Part shown: positions 33,300 through 42,882 of the stretch, piece after piece
Layout of the letters: the number at the start of each line of letters is the position of its first letter
Position numbering within the stretch: position 1 is the stretch's first letter
Assembly (NCBI GenBank): GCA_021732005.1
Contig: JAKFVT010000062.1
Span: 62,001-126,000 of the forward strand
Direction of reading: 5' to 3'
DNA length: 64,000 bases
DNA from: Mycobacterium sp.
GTDB taxonomy: Bacteria; Actinomycetota; Actinomycetes; Mycobacteriales; Mycobacteriaceae
Program-made: the position numbers and the translations under genes
The notes under the pieces: model-generated
Database searches by the model: none
What the model was told of the DNA's origin: nothing
Seen by the model: the letters and a program-made list of their open reading frames with translations, nothing else

Positions 33300-34233
33300 C
33301 CACATCCGACGAGTCCGCGACGTCGGGCTGCGCCGACTGATCATCGCCTCCGCGTTGTTGGTGGCGGTGATCGCGGCAAGTGTCGCGGGGTATCTCGCGA
33401 GCCGGAACAACACCGACCAGGAGAGCTACTTCGGCGACGCGAGCAATCCCGACCGGGTCAACGTCACCGCCTGGATCACGAGGGTGGACTCAACGACACA
33501 ACAGCTTGCGGTGACCATCGTCGATGTGGCGCCAAGCGGAACGCTGGCCGACGCTGACGGCAACTTCGCCCAGGACGCCACGCTGACGACGGCCGCGATC
33601 GGTAACTGGAAGGCGGACATCAAGGCCGGTAATCCCGCCCCGGACATCGAGCAGAAGGTAAGCGTGGACGGCGCGGTCACCGACTACCCGTTCGATCGCT
33701 ACACCGGACGGCTCGAAGTCCATGTCTACAACACTGACGGAAACAACGTTCCGGTTGCCCTCACCGTGGTCAACACCGACCCGTTCTTCGGGATCAGCAC
33801 CTCGGCGGCGACGTCCCAGAGCGGCGGCGTCTTGGTGAATCTCGGTCTGCACCGCAGCATGCCCACGATCATCTTCGCGGTGTTCATCATGGTGTTGATG
33901 CTCGGCCTGGCGATCGGCGCGGTGGTGGCCGCCTTCTACATCCTGAACTGGCGGCGCGGCCTGATCTTCCCGGCCTGCTCCATGATGGCCGCGATCCTGT
34001 TCGCGTTGATCCCGCTGCGCAACGCGGTGCCCGGCAACCCGCCGATCGGTTCGATCATCGACTTCGGGTCGTTCTTCATCGCCGAGGCGGTGATCTCGAT
34101 TTCGCTGATCTCCAGCATCGTCATGGGTTTCCGGCACCAGCGGAAGATCGAGCTCGCCGAAACCGCACCCACCGAAGTGCTCGACGAGATCCGGCCCGAA
34201 GACACCTCGACGGTGGCTGCGGAGCGTCCCTAG
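33292..34233 (+). CDS. DUF4436 family membrane protein (first copy)
   Basis: 313 residues: N-terminal transmembrane helix (about 15-35), a soluble region with TDYPFDRYTGRLEVHVYN, and three to four C-terminal helices holding FALIPLRNAVPGNPPIGSIIDFGSFF. The PFDRY and PLRNxxPGxPPxGSxxD marks are those of DUF4436. Function unknown. It overlaps the esterase by eight bases and closes the operon that starts at 29571; its stop overlaps the WS/DGAT stop by four bases. Confidence 0.78.
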   Translation: MRNHIRRVRDVGLRRLIIASALLVAVIAASVAGYLASRNNTDQESYFGDASNPDRVNVTAWITRVDSTTQQLAVTIVDVAPSGTLADADGNFAQDATLTTAAIGNWKADIKAGNPAPDIEQKVSVDGAVTDYPFDRYTGRLEVHVYNTDGNNVPVALTVVNTDPFFGISTSAATSQSGGVLVNLGLHRSMPTIIFAVFIMVLMLGLAIGAVVAAFYILNWRRGLIFPACSMMAAILFALIPLRNAVPGNPPIGSIIDFGSFFIAEAVISISLISSIVMGFRHQRKIELAETAPTEVLDEIRPEDTSTVAAERP

Positions 34234-35648
34234 GCCTGTGCCATGGCGGTCTCCACGACCGCCAACTCCCCGGAAAGTCCTGCCGCCATCCGTATTTCGG
34301 AGAACGCCTGGAGCATGGCCTCGGTGACCTCGTGCGGGTCGCCGACGGTGATGCTGTCGGTGAGCACCGAGATGTTGAGCTGGTCGACGTAGCTCCACAC
34401 GGTGATGTTCATTCCGCTGCCGGTGGTCAGCGGACCGACGGAGTAGATCTCGGTGACCAGCGCGCCGCCGACCCGGCCGTGCTCGCGCGGGCCGGGCACA
34501 TTGGAGATCGGCAGATTGAGGACCTTGTTCTGGCCGTCCTTGGTGGACAACCACTTGAACAGTGCTTGGGCCGGCGCCGGCGGCAAGTAGGTGGACCATC
34601 GGCTGATCAGTTCCGGCCCGATGAGCTGGTGGCTTTCCTTGGCCAGTACCGCGGCGTCGTGGGTCTGCCGCACCCGCTCCAGCGGATCGGCGACGTCGAC
34701 CGGCACGGCCACCATCATGCCGGTGAAGTAGTTGCCCGACACCCGATCCGGGTCGAAGTTGAAGCTCACCGGCACCGACGCCAGCAGCGGGTGATCGGCC
34801 ACCCCGTCGTAGCGCAGCAGCAGCGTGCGTAGAGCGCCTGCGGCGGTGGCCAGCACCATGTCGTTGATCGTGACGCCGAGGAGCTTGCTGGTCTCTTTGA
34901 CTTCAGCGAGCGCCAAAGTTGCTGTGGCGAACCGGCGTTCGGGGGTGAGCATGTGGTTGAGGAAGGACGGCGGCGGGGTGAAGGGCATGGTCAGTTCGGG
35001 TGACAGCTTGCGGTTGCTGCGGCGCACCCGGGCCATACCGTCGGCGGTGTACTTGATGACACTCGGCAACTTGGCGATCTGGCGGAAATGGTCGGCGAAT
35101 GCCGAGCGCACCAGGTCACCGCGCCGGGGTGAGGGATCGGTCGAGAAATCTTGGTCCGGGTCGGGACCGCTCTGCAGATCCATCCCGCGTGCCATCAGGT
35201 TCCCGGATGCGACACCGTCGGCCAGCGCATGGTGGATCTTGCCGACAACGGCGATGCGCCCGTTGGCAAGACCTTCGATGAAGTACATCTCCCACAGCGG
35301 GCGGTCGCGGTCCAGTGGGGTGCTTGCGATCTCGCCGATCGCCTCATCAAGCTCACGGCGCCCGCCCGGTTCCTTCAGCCGCCACGGGCGGATGTGGTAG
35401 TCGAGGTCGACGTCGCAGTTCTCCCGCCACATCGGGTGATGGAACTTGAACGGGATATTGACCAGCTGATAGCGGAACGGGTCGAGCTTGTAGAGCCTGC
35501 CCCGGATCACCTGACGGAACTCTTCGACACCAAAGGTGCGGCCACCGAGGTCCTGCATTTCGATGATCGCCACCTTGAGGGTGTGCATGTGCACATTGGG
35601 TGCCTCGCTGTACAACAGCACGGCGTCCCAGCCACGCAATCTCTTCAT
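34230..35648 (-). CDS. Wax ester synthase/diacylglycerol acyltransferase (WS/DGAT), Rv0221-like
   Basis: 472 residues (Rv0221 has about 469). Active-site motif KIHHALADGVAS (HHxxxDG) near 135-147, N-terminal LRGWDAVLLYSEAPNVHMHTLKVAII, and C-terminal NVPGPREHGRVGGALVTEIYSVGPLTTGSGMNITVWSY. Makes triacylglycerol or wax esters from acyl-CoA at the membrane face. It follows the second LipC-like gene on the same strand with 57 bases between; a 7+7 base hairpin (35673-35688) sits in that gap. Confidence 0.88.
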   Translation of the reverse strand: MKRLRGWDAVLLYSEAPNVHMHTLKVAIIEMQDLGGRTFGVEEFRQVIRGRLYKLDPFRYQLVNIPFKFHHPMWRENCDVDLDYHIRPWRLKEPGGRRELDEAIGEIASTPLDRDRPLWEMYFIEGLANGRIAVVGKIHHALADGVASGNLMARGMDLQSGPDPDQDFSTDPSPRRGDLVRSAFADHFRQIAKLPSVIKYTADGMARVRRSNRKLSPELTMPFTPPPSFLNHMLTPERRFATATLALAEVKETSKLLGVTINDMVLATAAGALRTLLLRYDGVADHPLLASVPVSFNFDPDRVSGNYFTGMMVAVPVDVADPLERVRQTHDAAVLAKESHQLIGPELISRWSTYLPPAPAQALFKWLSTKDGQNKVLNLPISNVPGPREHGRVGGALVTEIYSVGPLTTGSGMNITVWSYVDQLNISVLTDSITVGDPHEVTEAMLQAFSEIRMAAGLSGELAVVETAMAQA

Positions 35649-35705
35649 CCGTGCGCCTCTCCGCCCCTGCCCCGTCCCGTTCGGGACGATACAGCCGAGG
35701 AGGTC

Positions 35706-36902
35706 TCAGATGACCTCTTTGGTGGACATCGCCGCGCGGTCGCGGTGAATCCGATTGAGGAACAGGCCGATTGCGGTGGACACCGACCCGGTGCGGGCAC
35801 CGTCGGTCATGTCGAAACCGTGTCCGGCACCGGGCAGTTCGACATATCCCACCGGCGAGTGGGACACGCTGCGCAACCGCTCGACGAAGCTCTGGGCCTG
35901 CGCGACGGGAATCACGCTGTCCCCGGAGCCGTGCACCACCAGGAACGGCGGCGCCTTGGGATGGATCCGCGCGATCGGTGAGGCCTTGCGGAACAGGTCG
36001 CCGTGCTTGCTCTGCTTCTTGTTGACCACCACGCGCTCGAGGAAGTCGACGAAGCGGGTGCGTTCCGGCGTCGAGCGGTCTTCCCAGTCGTACCGGCCGT
36101 AGATGCCCACGACGGCGTCGACGCCGGTGTCAGACCCTTCCGGCAGGTGCTCCTGGAACTCGGGATCGTCGACGGTGAGTCCGGCCAGCGCGGCCAGGTG
36201 GCCACCGGCCGAACACCCGGCGACGGCGACGAAGTCACGGTCTCCGCCGAACCGATCGACATTGGCGCGGGCCCAGGCGATCGCGGCCTTGATGTCGTGG
36301 ATGTGCTGCGGCCACGGGTGGTGCGGTGCGACGCGGTACTCCACGGACAGGCACACCCAACCCTGCGCGGCCAGATGCGACATCAGCGCGTAGCCCTGCA
36401 GGATGCGGCTGCCGTGCACCCAGGCGCCGCCGGGGACGAACACGAGTACCGGTGCGGGCTCTGCAGGCAGGTCCTTGCGGCGCCAGACGTCGAGAACCTG
36501 GGTGGGGTGATCGCCGTAGCGAACCGACGAACGGTACAGATGCTTGCGGTGCTCCAGGGCCCTGGCCACCGGCGGCTTGGTGTCGGGTGCCGGCCAGTCG
36601 ATCTGCAGGTCCTCGGGCAGCACCACACCGCGCAACCCGGTTTCGGCGACCTGGCGGGTGCTCTCCCGCTGGACCCGGCGCACCCGGCCGGCGTCGGGCG
36701 CCAGCCACGACTTGGCGGCCGCGCCGAGAAGCTCGGGCATCTGCTTGGCGCCCCAGACACTCATGGCGCTCAGCGCGCCCAGCGGTTCGAGATGCTTGCC
36801 GACTACCGGCAACTGGGCGGAGGCCATGCTCATCGCCATTAGGCAGTCGGCCGGACCCGCCTGCATAAGCCAGCGGGCCGTCGTCCACGGTCTAACCGTC
36901 AT
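35706..36902 (-). CDS. lipC: Alpha/beta-hydrolase, LipC-like esterase (second copy)
   Basis: 398 residues, near the length of LipC (Rv0220, 403), and positioned beside the WS/DGAT as in M. tuberculosis. Same build as the copy at 31983: N-terminal extension, PGGAWVHGS oxyanion element, AVAGCSAGGHLAAL nucleophile, SGDSVIPVAQAQ acid and GAGHGFDM histidine. The two copies share YPLMSHLA-type and FEREFVEFL-type segments and must be paralogues. Likely cell-surface esterase; upstream GH6 gene ends 130 bases before its start. Confidence 0.85.
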   Translation of the reverse strand: MTVRPWTTARWLMQAGPADCLMAMSMASAQLPVVGKHLEPLGALSAMSVWGAKQMPELLGAAAKSWLAPDAGRVRRVQRESTRQVAETGLRGVVLPEDLQIDWPAPDTKPPVARALEHRKHLYRSSVRYGDHPTQVLDVWRRKDLPAEPAPVLVFVPGGAWVHGSRILQGYALMSHLAAQGWVCLSVEYRVAPHHPWPQHIHDIKAAIAWARANVDRFGGDRDFVAVAGCSAGGHLAALAGLTVDDPEFQEHLPEGSDTGVDAVVGIYGRYDWEDRSTPERTRFVDFLERVVVNKKQSKHGDLFRKASPIARIHPKAPPFLVVHGSGDSVIPVAQAQSFVERLRSVSHSPVGYVELPGAGHGFDMTDGARTGSVSTAIGLFLNRIHRDRAAMSTKEVI

Positions 36903-37031
36903 GGCGCGAAGCGTACCCCGCTGGCACTTTCTGAAACGACAAATTCTTCGGAATGTTCACTGCTTTGCTGGCCGAATCGAGATTCAGTCGTGCCCAGTCG
37001 ATCCCGCGGTGCGCGGGGGTTTGCCCGGACG

Positions 37032-38018
37032 TCAGTGTCCGGCGTTGCGCGCCAGCTCGATCGCGAACGAGTTCACGAAGTTGCCGGGGCCGGGATTGCC
37101 GCGGCCGCAGGACCCGTCGGAATCGCCCGGACGCTTGACCCACAGGAACGCGTCGATGTGGCCGTTTCCGGTGTTGGTGGTGGGCTGCACACCGAGTGCC
37201 CGGCCGCTCGGGTTGCACCAATACAGCTCTCCGTCGGCCGGTCCGTTGCCGTTGCGTGAGGTGTCGATGACGTACGGCTTTCCGCCGGTCATGCCGGAAA
37301 TCGCTTCGCCGTAACCGATTTCCTCATCGGTGGTGAAGAAGTTGGAGACGTTGAGGCTGAAGCCGCGGGCTTTCTCGATACCCACCTGGTTGAGCCGGTT
37401 GGCGATCTCGTCGGCGGGCAGCCACCGCGAGTGCCCGGCGTCGACGTACACGGCGGCGGCCGGATTGCGGGTCAGCGTGTCCACTCCGTAGCGGATCAGG
37501 TCGAAGCGTTCCTGACGCGCACTGCCGGACAGGCAGTCGGCCATGTCGAGGGCGTCCGGTTCCAGGATGATCGTCACCGGGCCGCCGCCGATCTGGGAGG
37601 CGACGCGGTCGATCCACCCGCGGTAGGCGTCCCCCGAACCGAACCCGCCTGCCGCGAAGCTGCCGCAGTCGCGGTTCGGCAGGGAGTAGATGGCCAGCAT
37701 CGGCATGGCGCCCGCCGCCCAGGCCCCGTTGAGATAGGTGCTCACCGCAGCGGCCGGGACCAGGTTGTCGATGAAATAGGCCTGGGGGGTGTTGGCGATA
37801 TAGGCCAGTTCGGGGCTGTCCGGGTTGGCCTTCGAGGCCCGCATTGCTGCCGAGTTCGGGTCGACGTAGAAGGGCGATCCGCCGATCGGGGCAGCGTCAT
37901 CCGCGAGACGGATGGGGCCGGTGTGAACCGGGGTTGCGGAGAAGACAAGGCCCGCGACGACGGCGAAGGCGAACAACGGGGCGATCCACCGTGCGACGGC
38001 ACCGGCAGCGAAGGACAT
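37032..38018 (-). CDS. Secreted glycoside hydrolase family 6 cellulase
   Basis: 328 residues with an N-terminal signal peptide (hydrophobic 13-28, then SATPVHTGP). Both GH6 signatures are present: LAIYSLPNRDCGS at about 109-120 (signature 1 with the Arg-Asp-Cys) and IILEPDALDMADC at about 150-162 (signature 2), plus GFSLNVSNFF and IDTSRNGNGP toward the C terminus. Cuts beta-1,4-glucan, releasing cellobiose or acting as endoglucanase. No carbohydrate-binding module remains. ATG 38018 is chosen; an upstream TTG is weaker. Divergent from the amidohydrolase with 100 bases between. Confidence 0.85.
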   Translation of the reverse strand: MSFAAGAVARWIAPLFAFAVVAGLVFSATPVHTGPIRLADDAAPIGGSPFYVDPNSAAMRASKANPDSPELAYIANTPQAYFIDNLVPAAAVSTYLNGAWAAGAMPMLAIYSLPNRDCGSFAAGGFGSGDAYRGWIDRVASQIGGGPVTIILEPDALDMADCLSGSARQERFDLIRYGVDTLTRNPAAAVYVDAGHSRWLPADEIANRLNQVGIEKARGFSLNVSNFFTTDEEIGYGEAISGMTGGKPYVIDTSRNGNGPADGELYWCNPSGRALGVQPTTNTGNGHIDAFLWVKRPGDSDGSCGRGNPGPGNFVNSFAIELARNAGH

Positions 38019-38118
38019 CACCGGAGAAAAGCTAGTGCGGACCGGCGGCAAACGCCAACTGTCAGCGCACCGAACTGCACTTCTTCCCTAGACTCAGATG
38101 ACCTTGAAGGAGGCCGAG

Positions 38119-39756
38119 ATGACCGAAGCCGCAGATGTGATCTACGCGGGCGGCACCATCGTCACCATCGACGACCGCAACCCGTCGGCGACCGCGTTGG
38201 CGGTTCGGGCCGGCCGGATCACCGCGGTGGGCGAGCGGGACGACGTGGTGGCGGCGCACCAGGGGCCGGGTACCCGGGTGGTCGACCTCGACGGGGCGAC
38301 GTTGCTGCCGGGTTTTCTCGACCCGCACAGCCACTACATCAACTCCCTGACCGTCGCCAATCAGGTGAATGTCTTTGCGCCGCCTGCCGGACCGGGCGCG
38401 GATGTCGAGGCAATCCTGAACTCCCTCAGGACATTTCGGGACTCACATCGGGTGCCGCCGGGCGAGATGATCGTCGCCTACGGCTACGACGACACCTTGA
38501 TGCCCGGCGGGCGGACGTTGCACAAGGACGACCTCGACGTCGACTTCCCCGCCAATCCGTTACTGGTCGGGCATGTTTCGATGCATGGCGCGGTGCTCAA
38601 CTCGGCGGCAATGCGGATGTTTGGTATCACCGCGGACACCGTCACCCCGGCGGGCGGGGTGATCGTCCGCAAGGAGGGCTCCACCGAGCCGGACGGACTG
38701 GTGATGGAGACCGCGTTCTTACCGATCTTCGCCGCCATGCCCAAGCCGACACCGTCGCAGGAGATCGCCTGGAGCAAGGCGGGGCAGATGCTCTACGCCG
38801 CGGCAGGCATCACGACGGCGCATGAAGGCGCCACCCACGCCTCCGATGTGGAGTTGATCTACCGGGCTGCCGAAGGCGGAGCGACCCTGATCGACGTGGT
38901 GGCCTATCCGTTCATTCTGGAACTCGACGAGGTGCTGCAACGTCACCCTCCGGAGACGTTCGGCAGCTATCACAACCGGGTCAAGCTCGGCGGGGTGAAA
39001 GTCACGCTGGACGGCTCACCGCAAGGCCGCACCGCATATTTCACGACGCCGTACCTGACCGATGGCCCCGACGGACAGCACAACTGGTGCGGTGAGCTCG
39101 GCTTCTCCCAGGAGACCGTCAACGGCTGGTTCAAGAAGGTCTACGACCTCGGCCTACCGCTCGACATTCACGCCAACGGAGATGCGGCCATCGACGTCGC
39201 GCTCGCCGCCCATGAATTCGCGGGCGCCGGCGATCTCGGCAAGGACCGTCTCACGGTCATGGTGCACTCGCAGTTCGTTCGTCGAGATCAACTGCGGCGC
39301 TATGTCGACTACCAGATCACCCCGTCGTTCTTCACCCCGCACACCTTCTACTTCGGCGACGCGCACGTACGGTTGCGCGGCAAGACCCAGGCAGATTTCC
39401 TGTCCCCGATGCGCGCGGCGATCGACCTGGGGTTACATCCCACCAACCACACGGACTTCGTTGTCACACCGCTGGATCAGATGTTCGTGGTGTGGACCGC
39501 GGTGAACCGGATGTCGCGCGGTGGCGACACCATCGGCGCCGACCAGCGCGTCACCGCACTTGAGGCTTTGAAGGCCATCACGATCAACGCCGCACGCCAG
39601 TACCGCGAGGCGGATACCAAGGGTTCACTGGAGGTCGGGAAACTTGCTGATCTCGTTGTGCTGGATGACAATCCGCTGACGGTTGACCCCATGACGATCA
39701 AAGACATCAACGTCGTCGAGACGATCAAGGAAGGTTCGACCGTCTACCGGGCGTAG
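38119..39756 (+). CDS. Amidohydrolase family protein (YtcJ/AdeC-like, metal-dependent)
   Basis: 545 residues. N-terminal composite barrel sequence DVIYAGGTIVTIDDRN, then metal-site loop LLPGFLDPHSHYIN (HxH), Lys/Asp-containing central strand region VKVTLDGSPQGRTAYF, His loop DIHANGDAAIDVALAAHE and Asp-bearing PTNHTDFVVTPLDQ near the C terminus. This is the YtcJ group; substrate unknown, probably an amide or cyclic amide. AAGGAGG sits five bases before ATG 38119. A second amidohydrolase of the same group lies at 46084-47373. Confidence 0.85.
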   Translation: MTEAADVIYAGGTIVTIDDRNPSATALAVRAGRITAVGERDDVVAAHQGPGTRVVDLDGATLLPGFLDPHSHYINSLTVANQVNVFAPPAGPGADVEAILNSLRTFRDSHRVPPGEMIVAYGYDDTLMPGGRTLHKDDLDVDFPANPLLVGHVSMHGAVLNSAAMRMFGITADTVTPAGGVIVRKEGSTEPDGLVMETAFLPIFAAMPKPTPSQEIAWSKAGQMLYAAAGITTAHEGATHASDVELIYRAAEGGATLIDVVAYPFILELDEVLQRHPPETFGSYHNRVKLGGVKVTLDGSPQGRTAYFTTPYLTDGPDGQHNWCGELGFSQETVNGWFKKVYDLGLPLDIHANGDAAIDVALAAHEFAGAGDLGKDRLTVMVHSQFVRRDQLRRYVDYQITPSFFTPHTFYFGDAHVRLRGKTQADFLSPMRAAIDLGLHPTNHTDFVVTPLDQMFVVWTAVNRMSRGGDTIGADQRVTALEALKAITINAARQYREADTKGSLEVGKLADLVVLDDNPLTVDPMTIKDINVVETIKEGSTVYRA

Positions 39757-39777
39757 GTCAGGGCGTTGCGCCCCATG

Positions 39778-40803
39778 TCACGGCGTGAGCAGGACCTTGA
39801 CGACCTCCCCCGACCGCGCCGCCACGGCGGCATAGCCGTCGGCGGCTTGCTCCAGCGGCAGGGTGGTGGTGAAGATGCCGTCGACGTCGAGGCGGCCGCT
39901 CTGCAGCAGCGGGATGAGCTCCGGCCAGGTCTGCTGCACCGGCGCGGTGGTCATCCGGAAGGTGAGGCTGCGCAGCAGGGCGGTGAGCGCCGGGAACGGG
40001 TACGGGTTGAGGTTGTGCACCCCGACCACCGACACCGTGCCGCCGGCGCGCACGGTGGCCAGCGAGTCGTCGATCGTCGTGTCGTTGCCGACGGCGTCGA
40101 TCACCGAGTGCGCCCCGAGGCCGCCGGTGGCCTCCATGACGGTCGGTGCTGCGGCCGGTTCGATCGCGATCGCACCGAGGCGGGCGGCCCGCTCCCGCCG
40201 TTCGGCGACCGGATCGACGGCGTAAACCCTTGCCGCACCTTGGAACAGCGCGCTGCGCACCGCGCATAGTCCGACCGCACCTAGACCGATGACCACCGCT
40301 GTGCCGCCGAGCGGGATGTCGGCACGTTTGGCGGCGATCCAGCCGGTGGACAGGTTGTCGGTGAGCAGCAGGGCCTGCTCGGTGTCGATGTTCTCCGGCA
40401 TCTTGAGCAGCTGGAAGTCCGCGGCCGGCACGGCCATCAGTTCGGCCTGCGCGCCGCCGAGCACCCCGGAGCCGAACACCTGCGGACCCGACGCGCACAG
40501 GATCGGATCCTTGGTCGCGCACCCGGTGCAGGCGCCGCAGCCGGCCACCGACGACACGATCACCTGGTCGCCGACCGTCACCGTGCGCACATCCGAGCCG
40601 ACCTCGACGACCGTGCCGATGGCCTCGTGGCCCAGCGAGAGAGGCTGGAACAGCGGGTAGTCGCCCTCGTAGAAGTGCAGGTCCGAGCCACAGATGGCGG
40701 CCGCCGTCACCTTGACGATCGCGCCGGTCGATCCGGGCAGCACCGGGTCGGGCCAGTCGTCGACCCGGACCGATCCCGGCGTGTCGATGAGCACCGCGCG
40801 CAT
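39778..40803 (-). CDS. Zinc-dependent alcohol dehydrogenase (MDR superfamily)
   Basis: 341 residues. Catalytic zinc: Cys in AICGSDLHFYEGD, and GHE in SLGHEAIGTVVEVG; structural zinc Cys cluster VAGCGACTGCATKDPILC; NAD loop VVIGLGAVGLCAVRSALF. Oxidises an alcohol to ketone or aldehyde, or the reverse. It lies seven bases downstream of the Baeyer-Villiger monooxygenase on the same strand, so the two form a natural alcohol to ketone to ester module. ATG start with GTGAGGA upstream. Confidence 0.9.
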   Translation of the reverse strand: MRAVLIDTPGSVRVDDWPDPVLPGSTGAIVKVTAAAICGSDLHFYEGDYPLFQPLSLGHEAIGTVVEVGSDVRTVTVGDQVIVSSVAGCGACTGCATKDPILCASGPQVFGSGVLGGAQAELMAVPAADFQLLKMPENIDTEQALLLTDNLSTGWIAAKRADIPLGGTAVVIGLGAVGLCAVRSALFQGAARVYAVDPVAERRERAARLGAIAIEPAAAPTVMEATGGLGAHSVIDAVGNDTTIDDSLATVRAGGTVSVVGVHNLNPYPFPALTALLRSLTFRMTTAPVQQTWPELIPLLQSGRLDVDGIFTTTLPLEQAADGYAAVAARSGEVVKVLLTP

Positions 40804-40810
40804 GGTGTCC

Positions 40811-42754
40811 TCACTCTCCCTTTGTCACAACGAAGTTCGACCAGTCCGGGGTGCGTACCGCATTCCAGTAGACCGGCAGCCGCCACGGGCTCACCGTGTG
40901 GATCTCCCCGGCCGGGTTCTTGAAGTACGAATGTTCGATCGACGGGTGCGCCCACACCATCAGGTTGATCTCGTCCTGGTGATTGCGGTGCCACGCGTCG
41001 GTGGCCTCGGACGTCGGTTCGATTGTCTTCCAGTCATTTTCGATGATGTCGGCCAGACAGCTGTTGATGTAGCGCATCTGCAGCTCCGAGTTGAAGATCA
41101 GGCTGCCGCCGTGCGCCAGGTGGTTACCCGGGCCGTACAACATGAAGAAGTTCGGGAATCCGGGCACGGTGATGCCCAGATAGGCGGCGGGCCGCTCACC
41201 CCAGGAGGCGCGCAAGTCCACCCCGTCGCGGCCGGTGATCCGCATCGGGTAAAGCACCTCGGTGGCACGGAACCCGGTGGCGTAGACGATGACGTCGATA
41301 TCGTGGGTCACCCCGTCGGCGGTCACCACACCGTGCGGCGTGATCCGCTCGATCGGAGTGCGCACCAACTCGACGTCGTCGCGGCGCAGGGTGGTGAGCC
41401 AGGTTCCGTTGTCCTGCAACGTACGTTTACCGGTTGCCGGATAGTCGGGCAGCACCTTGGCCAAGAGATCGTGGTCGTCACCGACCTGGGTGGCGATCCA
41501 ATCGGTGAACATCAGGCGGGCCATCGCGTTGATCTCGCTGACCGCGTAGTTCGGGTCGTCGGGGTGGACGTAGTCCGGGTCCGAGCGGGCCGCCTCCAAG
41601 CCTTTGTCCGCGCCCGGCCACAGGAGCAGAAAGCGGTACCAACGGTTGTAGTAGGGAAGGTGATTCATCGCCCAGCGCACGCCGTCGGGGACGCTGTCGT
41701 GGTACATCGGGTTGGGGAACATCCACTGCGCGGTGCGCTGGAACACCGTCAGATGTGCCACCTGGTCGGCGATCGCCGGAGCGATCTGGAAGCCGCTGGC
41801 CCCCGCGCCGATGAGTGCGACGCGCTTGCCGGTCAGGTCCACGGAGTGGTCCCACGCCGCGGAGTGGAAGGCCGGGCCCTCGAACGTGTCGGCGCCCTCG
41901 ATGTCGGGCAGGGCGGGCCGGTTCAGTTGGCCGACCGCGGTGATGACGGCCCGGGCGTCGATCGTCGATTCGGTTCCGTCCTTGTCCCGCACGATGACTC
42001 GCCAGATGCCGTCGTCGTCGCTCCACTCGGCCGAGACCACCTCGGTCTGCCAGCGGACATTGGCGTCGAGCTGGTGGCGGGCAAGCACGGTCTCGAAGTA
42101 GGCCCGCAGCTCGGGTTGTTCGGCGAAGAAGTGCGACCAGTCGTTGCTCGGTTCGAAGCTGTAGCAGTAGAAGTGATTGGCCACATCCACCCGGGCACCG
42201 GGATAGCTGTTCTCCCACCAGGTTCCGCCCGGGCCCGCGTTCTTCTCCACGATCGTGAAGGGGATGTTGGCCTGCTTGAGCCGGATGCCGGCGAGCAGAC
42301 CCGATTCCCCACACCCGATCACGACGACCGGGAAGTCGGCGGTCGCGGCGGGGTCCAGCGCGACGGGGCGGCGTGGATCGACGTCCTCGAGGTCCATCTC
42401 CTCCAGGACCATCGGACGGTACTCGTCGTCGACGTGCTCGCAGGCCGTCCAGTCCAGCATCTCCCCGATCAGTTCCGGGCTCAGCGGCACCGGCCCCGGG
42501 CAGCCCCGGTCGCGGTAGTCGGCGATGATCGGCAGGGCGAGGGCCCGCGCCTTGGCCTTGTCCTCCTCGGACATGAAGCCCTGGACCTCGTTGAGGAAGA
42601 CGCCGGCCTGCGTGAACTCCCGGATGAAGCGCGGATCGCCGGTGATGTGGACCAACGACAACAGCAGCGTGGGGATGCTGACCTGCTCCAACGCCGCCGC
42701 GATCTCCTCATCGGAAGACGTGAACGGTTGGCCCGCATACGGATTGGTCGTCAT
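40811..42754 (-). CDS. Flavin-dependent Baeyer-Villiger-type monooxygenase
   Basis: 647 residues. FAD-binding GCGESG at about 147-152, BVMO fingerprint FEGPAFHSAAWD (FxGxxxHxxxWD) at about 291-302, and NADPH-binding GAGASG at about 316-321; C-terminal VIVYATGFRATEVLYP. The N-terminal 140 residues are an extension absent from short BVMOs, including a DPRFIREF-type helical region. Inserts oxygen beside a ketone to make an ester or lactone. ATG 42754 has GAGAGGA eight bases upstream. Adjacent to a terpenoid/sterol-type set (ADH downstream, LipW-type esterase divergent). Confidence 0.88.
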   Translation of the reverse strand: MTTNPYAGQPFTSSDEEIAAALEQVSIPTLLLSLVHITGDPRFIREFTQAGVFLNEVQGFMSEEDKAKARALALPIIADYRDRGCPGPVPLSPELIGEMLDWTACEHVDDEYRPMVLEEMDLEDVDPRRPVALDPAATADFPVVVIGCGESGLLAGIRLKQANIPFTIVEKNAGPGGTWWENSYPGARVDVANHFYCYSFEPSNDWSHFFAEQPELRAYFETVLARHQLDANVRWQTEVVSAEWSDDDGIWRVIVRDKDGTESTIDARAVITAVGQLNRPALPDIEGADTFEGPAFHSAAWDHSVDLTGKRVALIGAGASGFQIAPAIADQVAHLTVFQRTAQWMFPNPMYHDSVPDGVRWAMNHLPYYNRWYRFLLLWPGADKGLEAARSDPDYVHPDDPNYAVSEINAMARLMFTDWIATQVGDDHDLLAKVLPDYPATGKRTLQDNGTWLTTLRRDDVELVRTPIERITPHGVVTADGVTHDIDVIVYATGFRATEVLYPMRITGRDGVDLRASWGERPAAYLGITVPGFPNFFMLYGPGNHLAHGGSLIFNSELQMRYINSCLADIIENDWKTIEPTSEATDAWHRNHQDEINLMVWAHPSIEHSYFKNPAGEIHTVSPWRLPVYWNAVRTPDWSNFVVTKGE

Positions 42755-42777
42755 CGACGGTGTCCTCTCACCCAGCG

Positions 42778-42808
42778 GCAATTACGCTACGCACAGTTCC
42801 GTAATTGC
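42778..42808. promoter_or_regulatory. 9-bp inverted repeat in divergent promoter region
   Basis: Arms GCAATTACG and CGTAATTGC, exact complements, 13 bases apart, in the 128-base gap between the monooxygenase and esterase genes. Spacing fits binding of one dimeric regulator over 31 bases. No regulator gene sits next to it, so the partner is unknown. Confidence 0.6.
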
Positions 42809-42882
42809 CGCCACCACGATACTGTCGGCGCCGTCGAGGATCAAGGTCCAGTCCTAGAAGCGGGCTTGCCATACTGGGCGGC

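Noticed and set aside
35673..35688. CGTCCCG-TT-CGGGACG hairpin between lipC and the WS/DGAT gene
   Set aside because: Stem is only seven bases with no T run; may affect mRNA but not enough to call a terminator.
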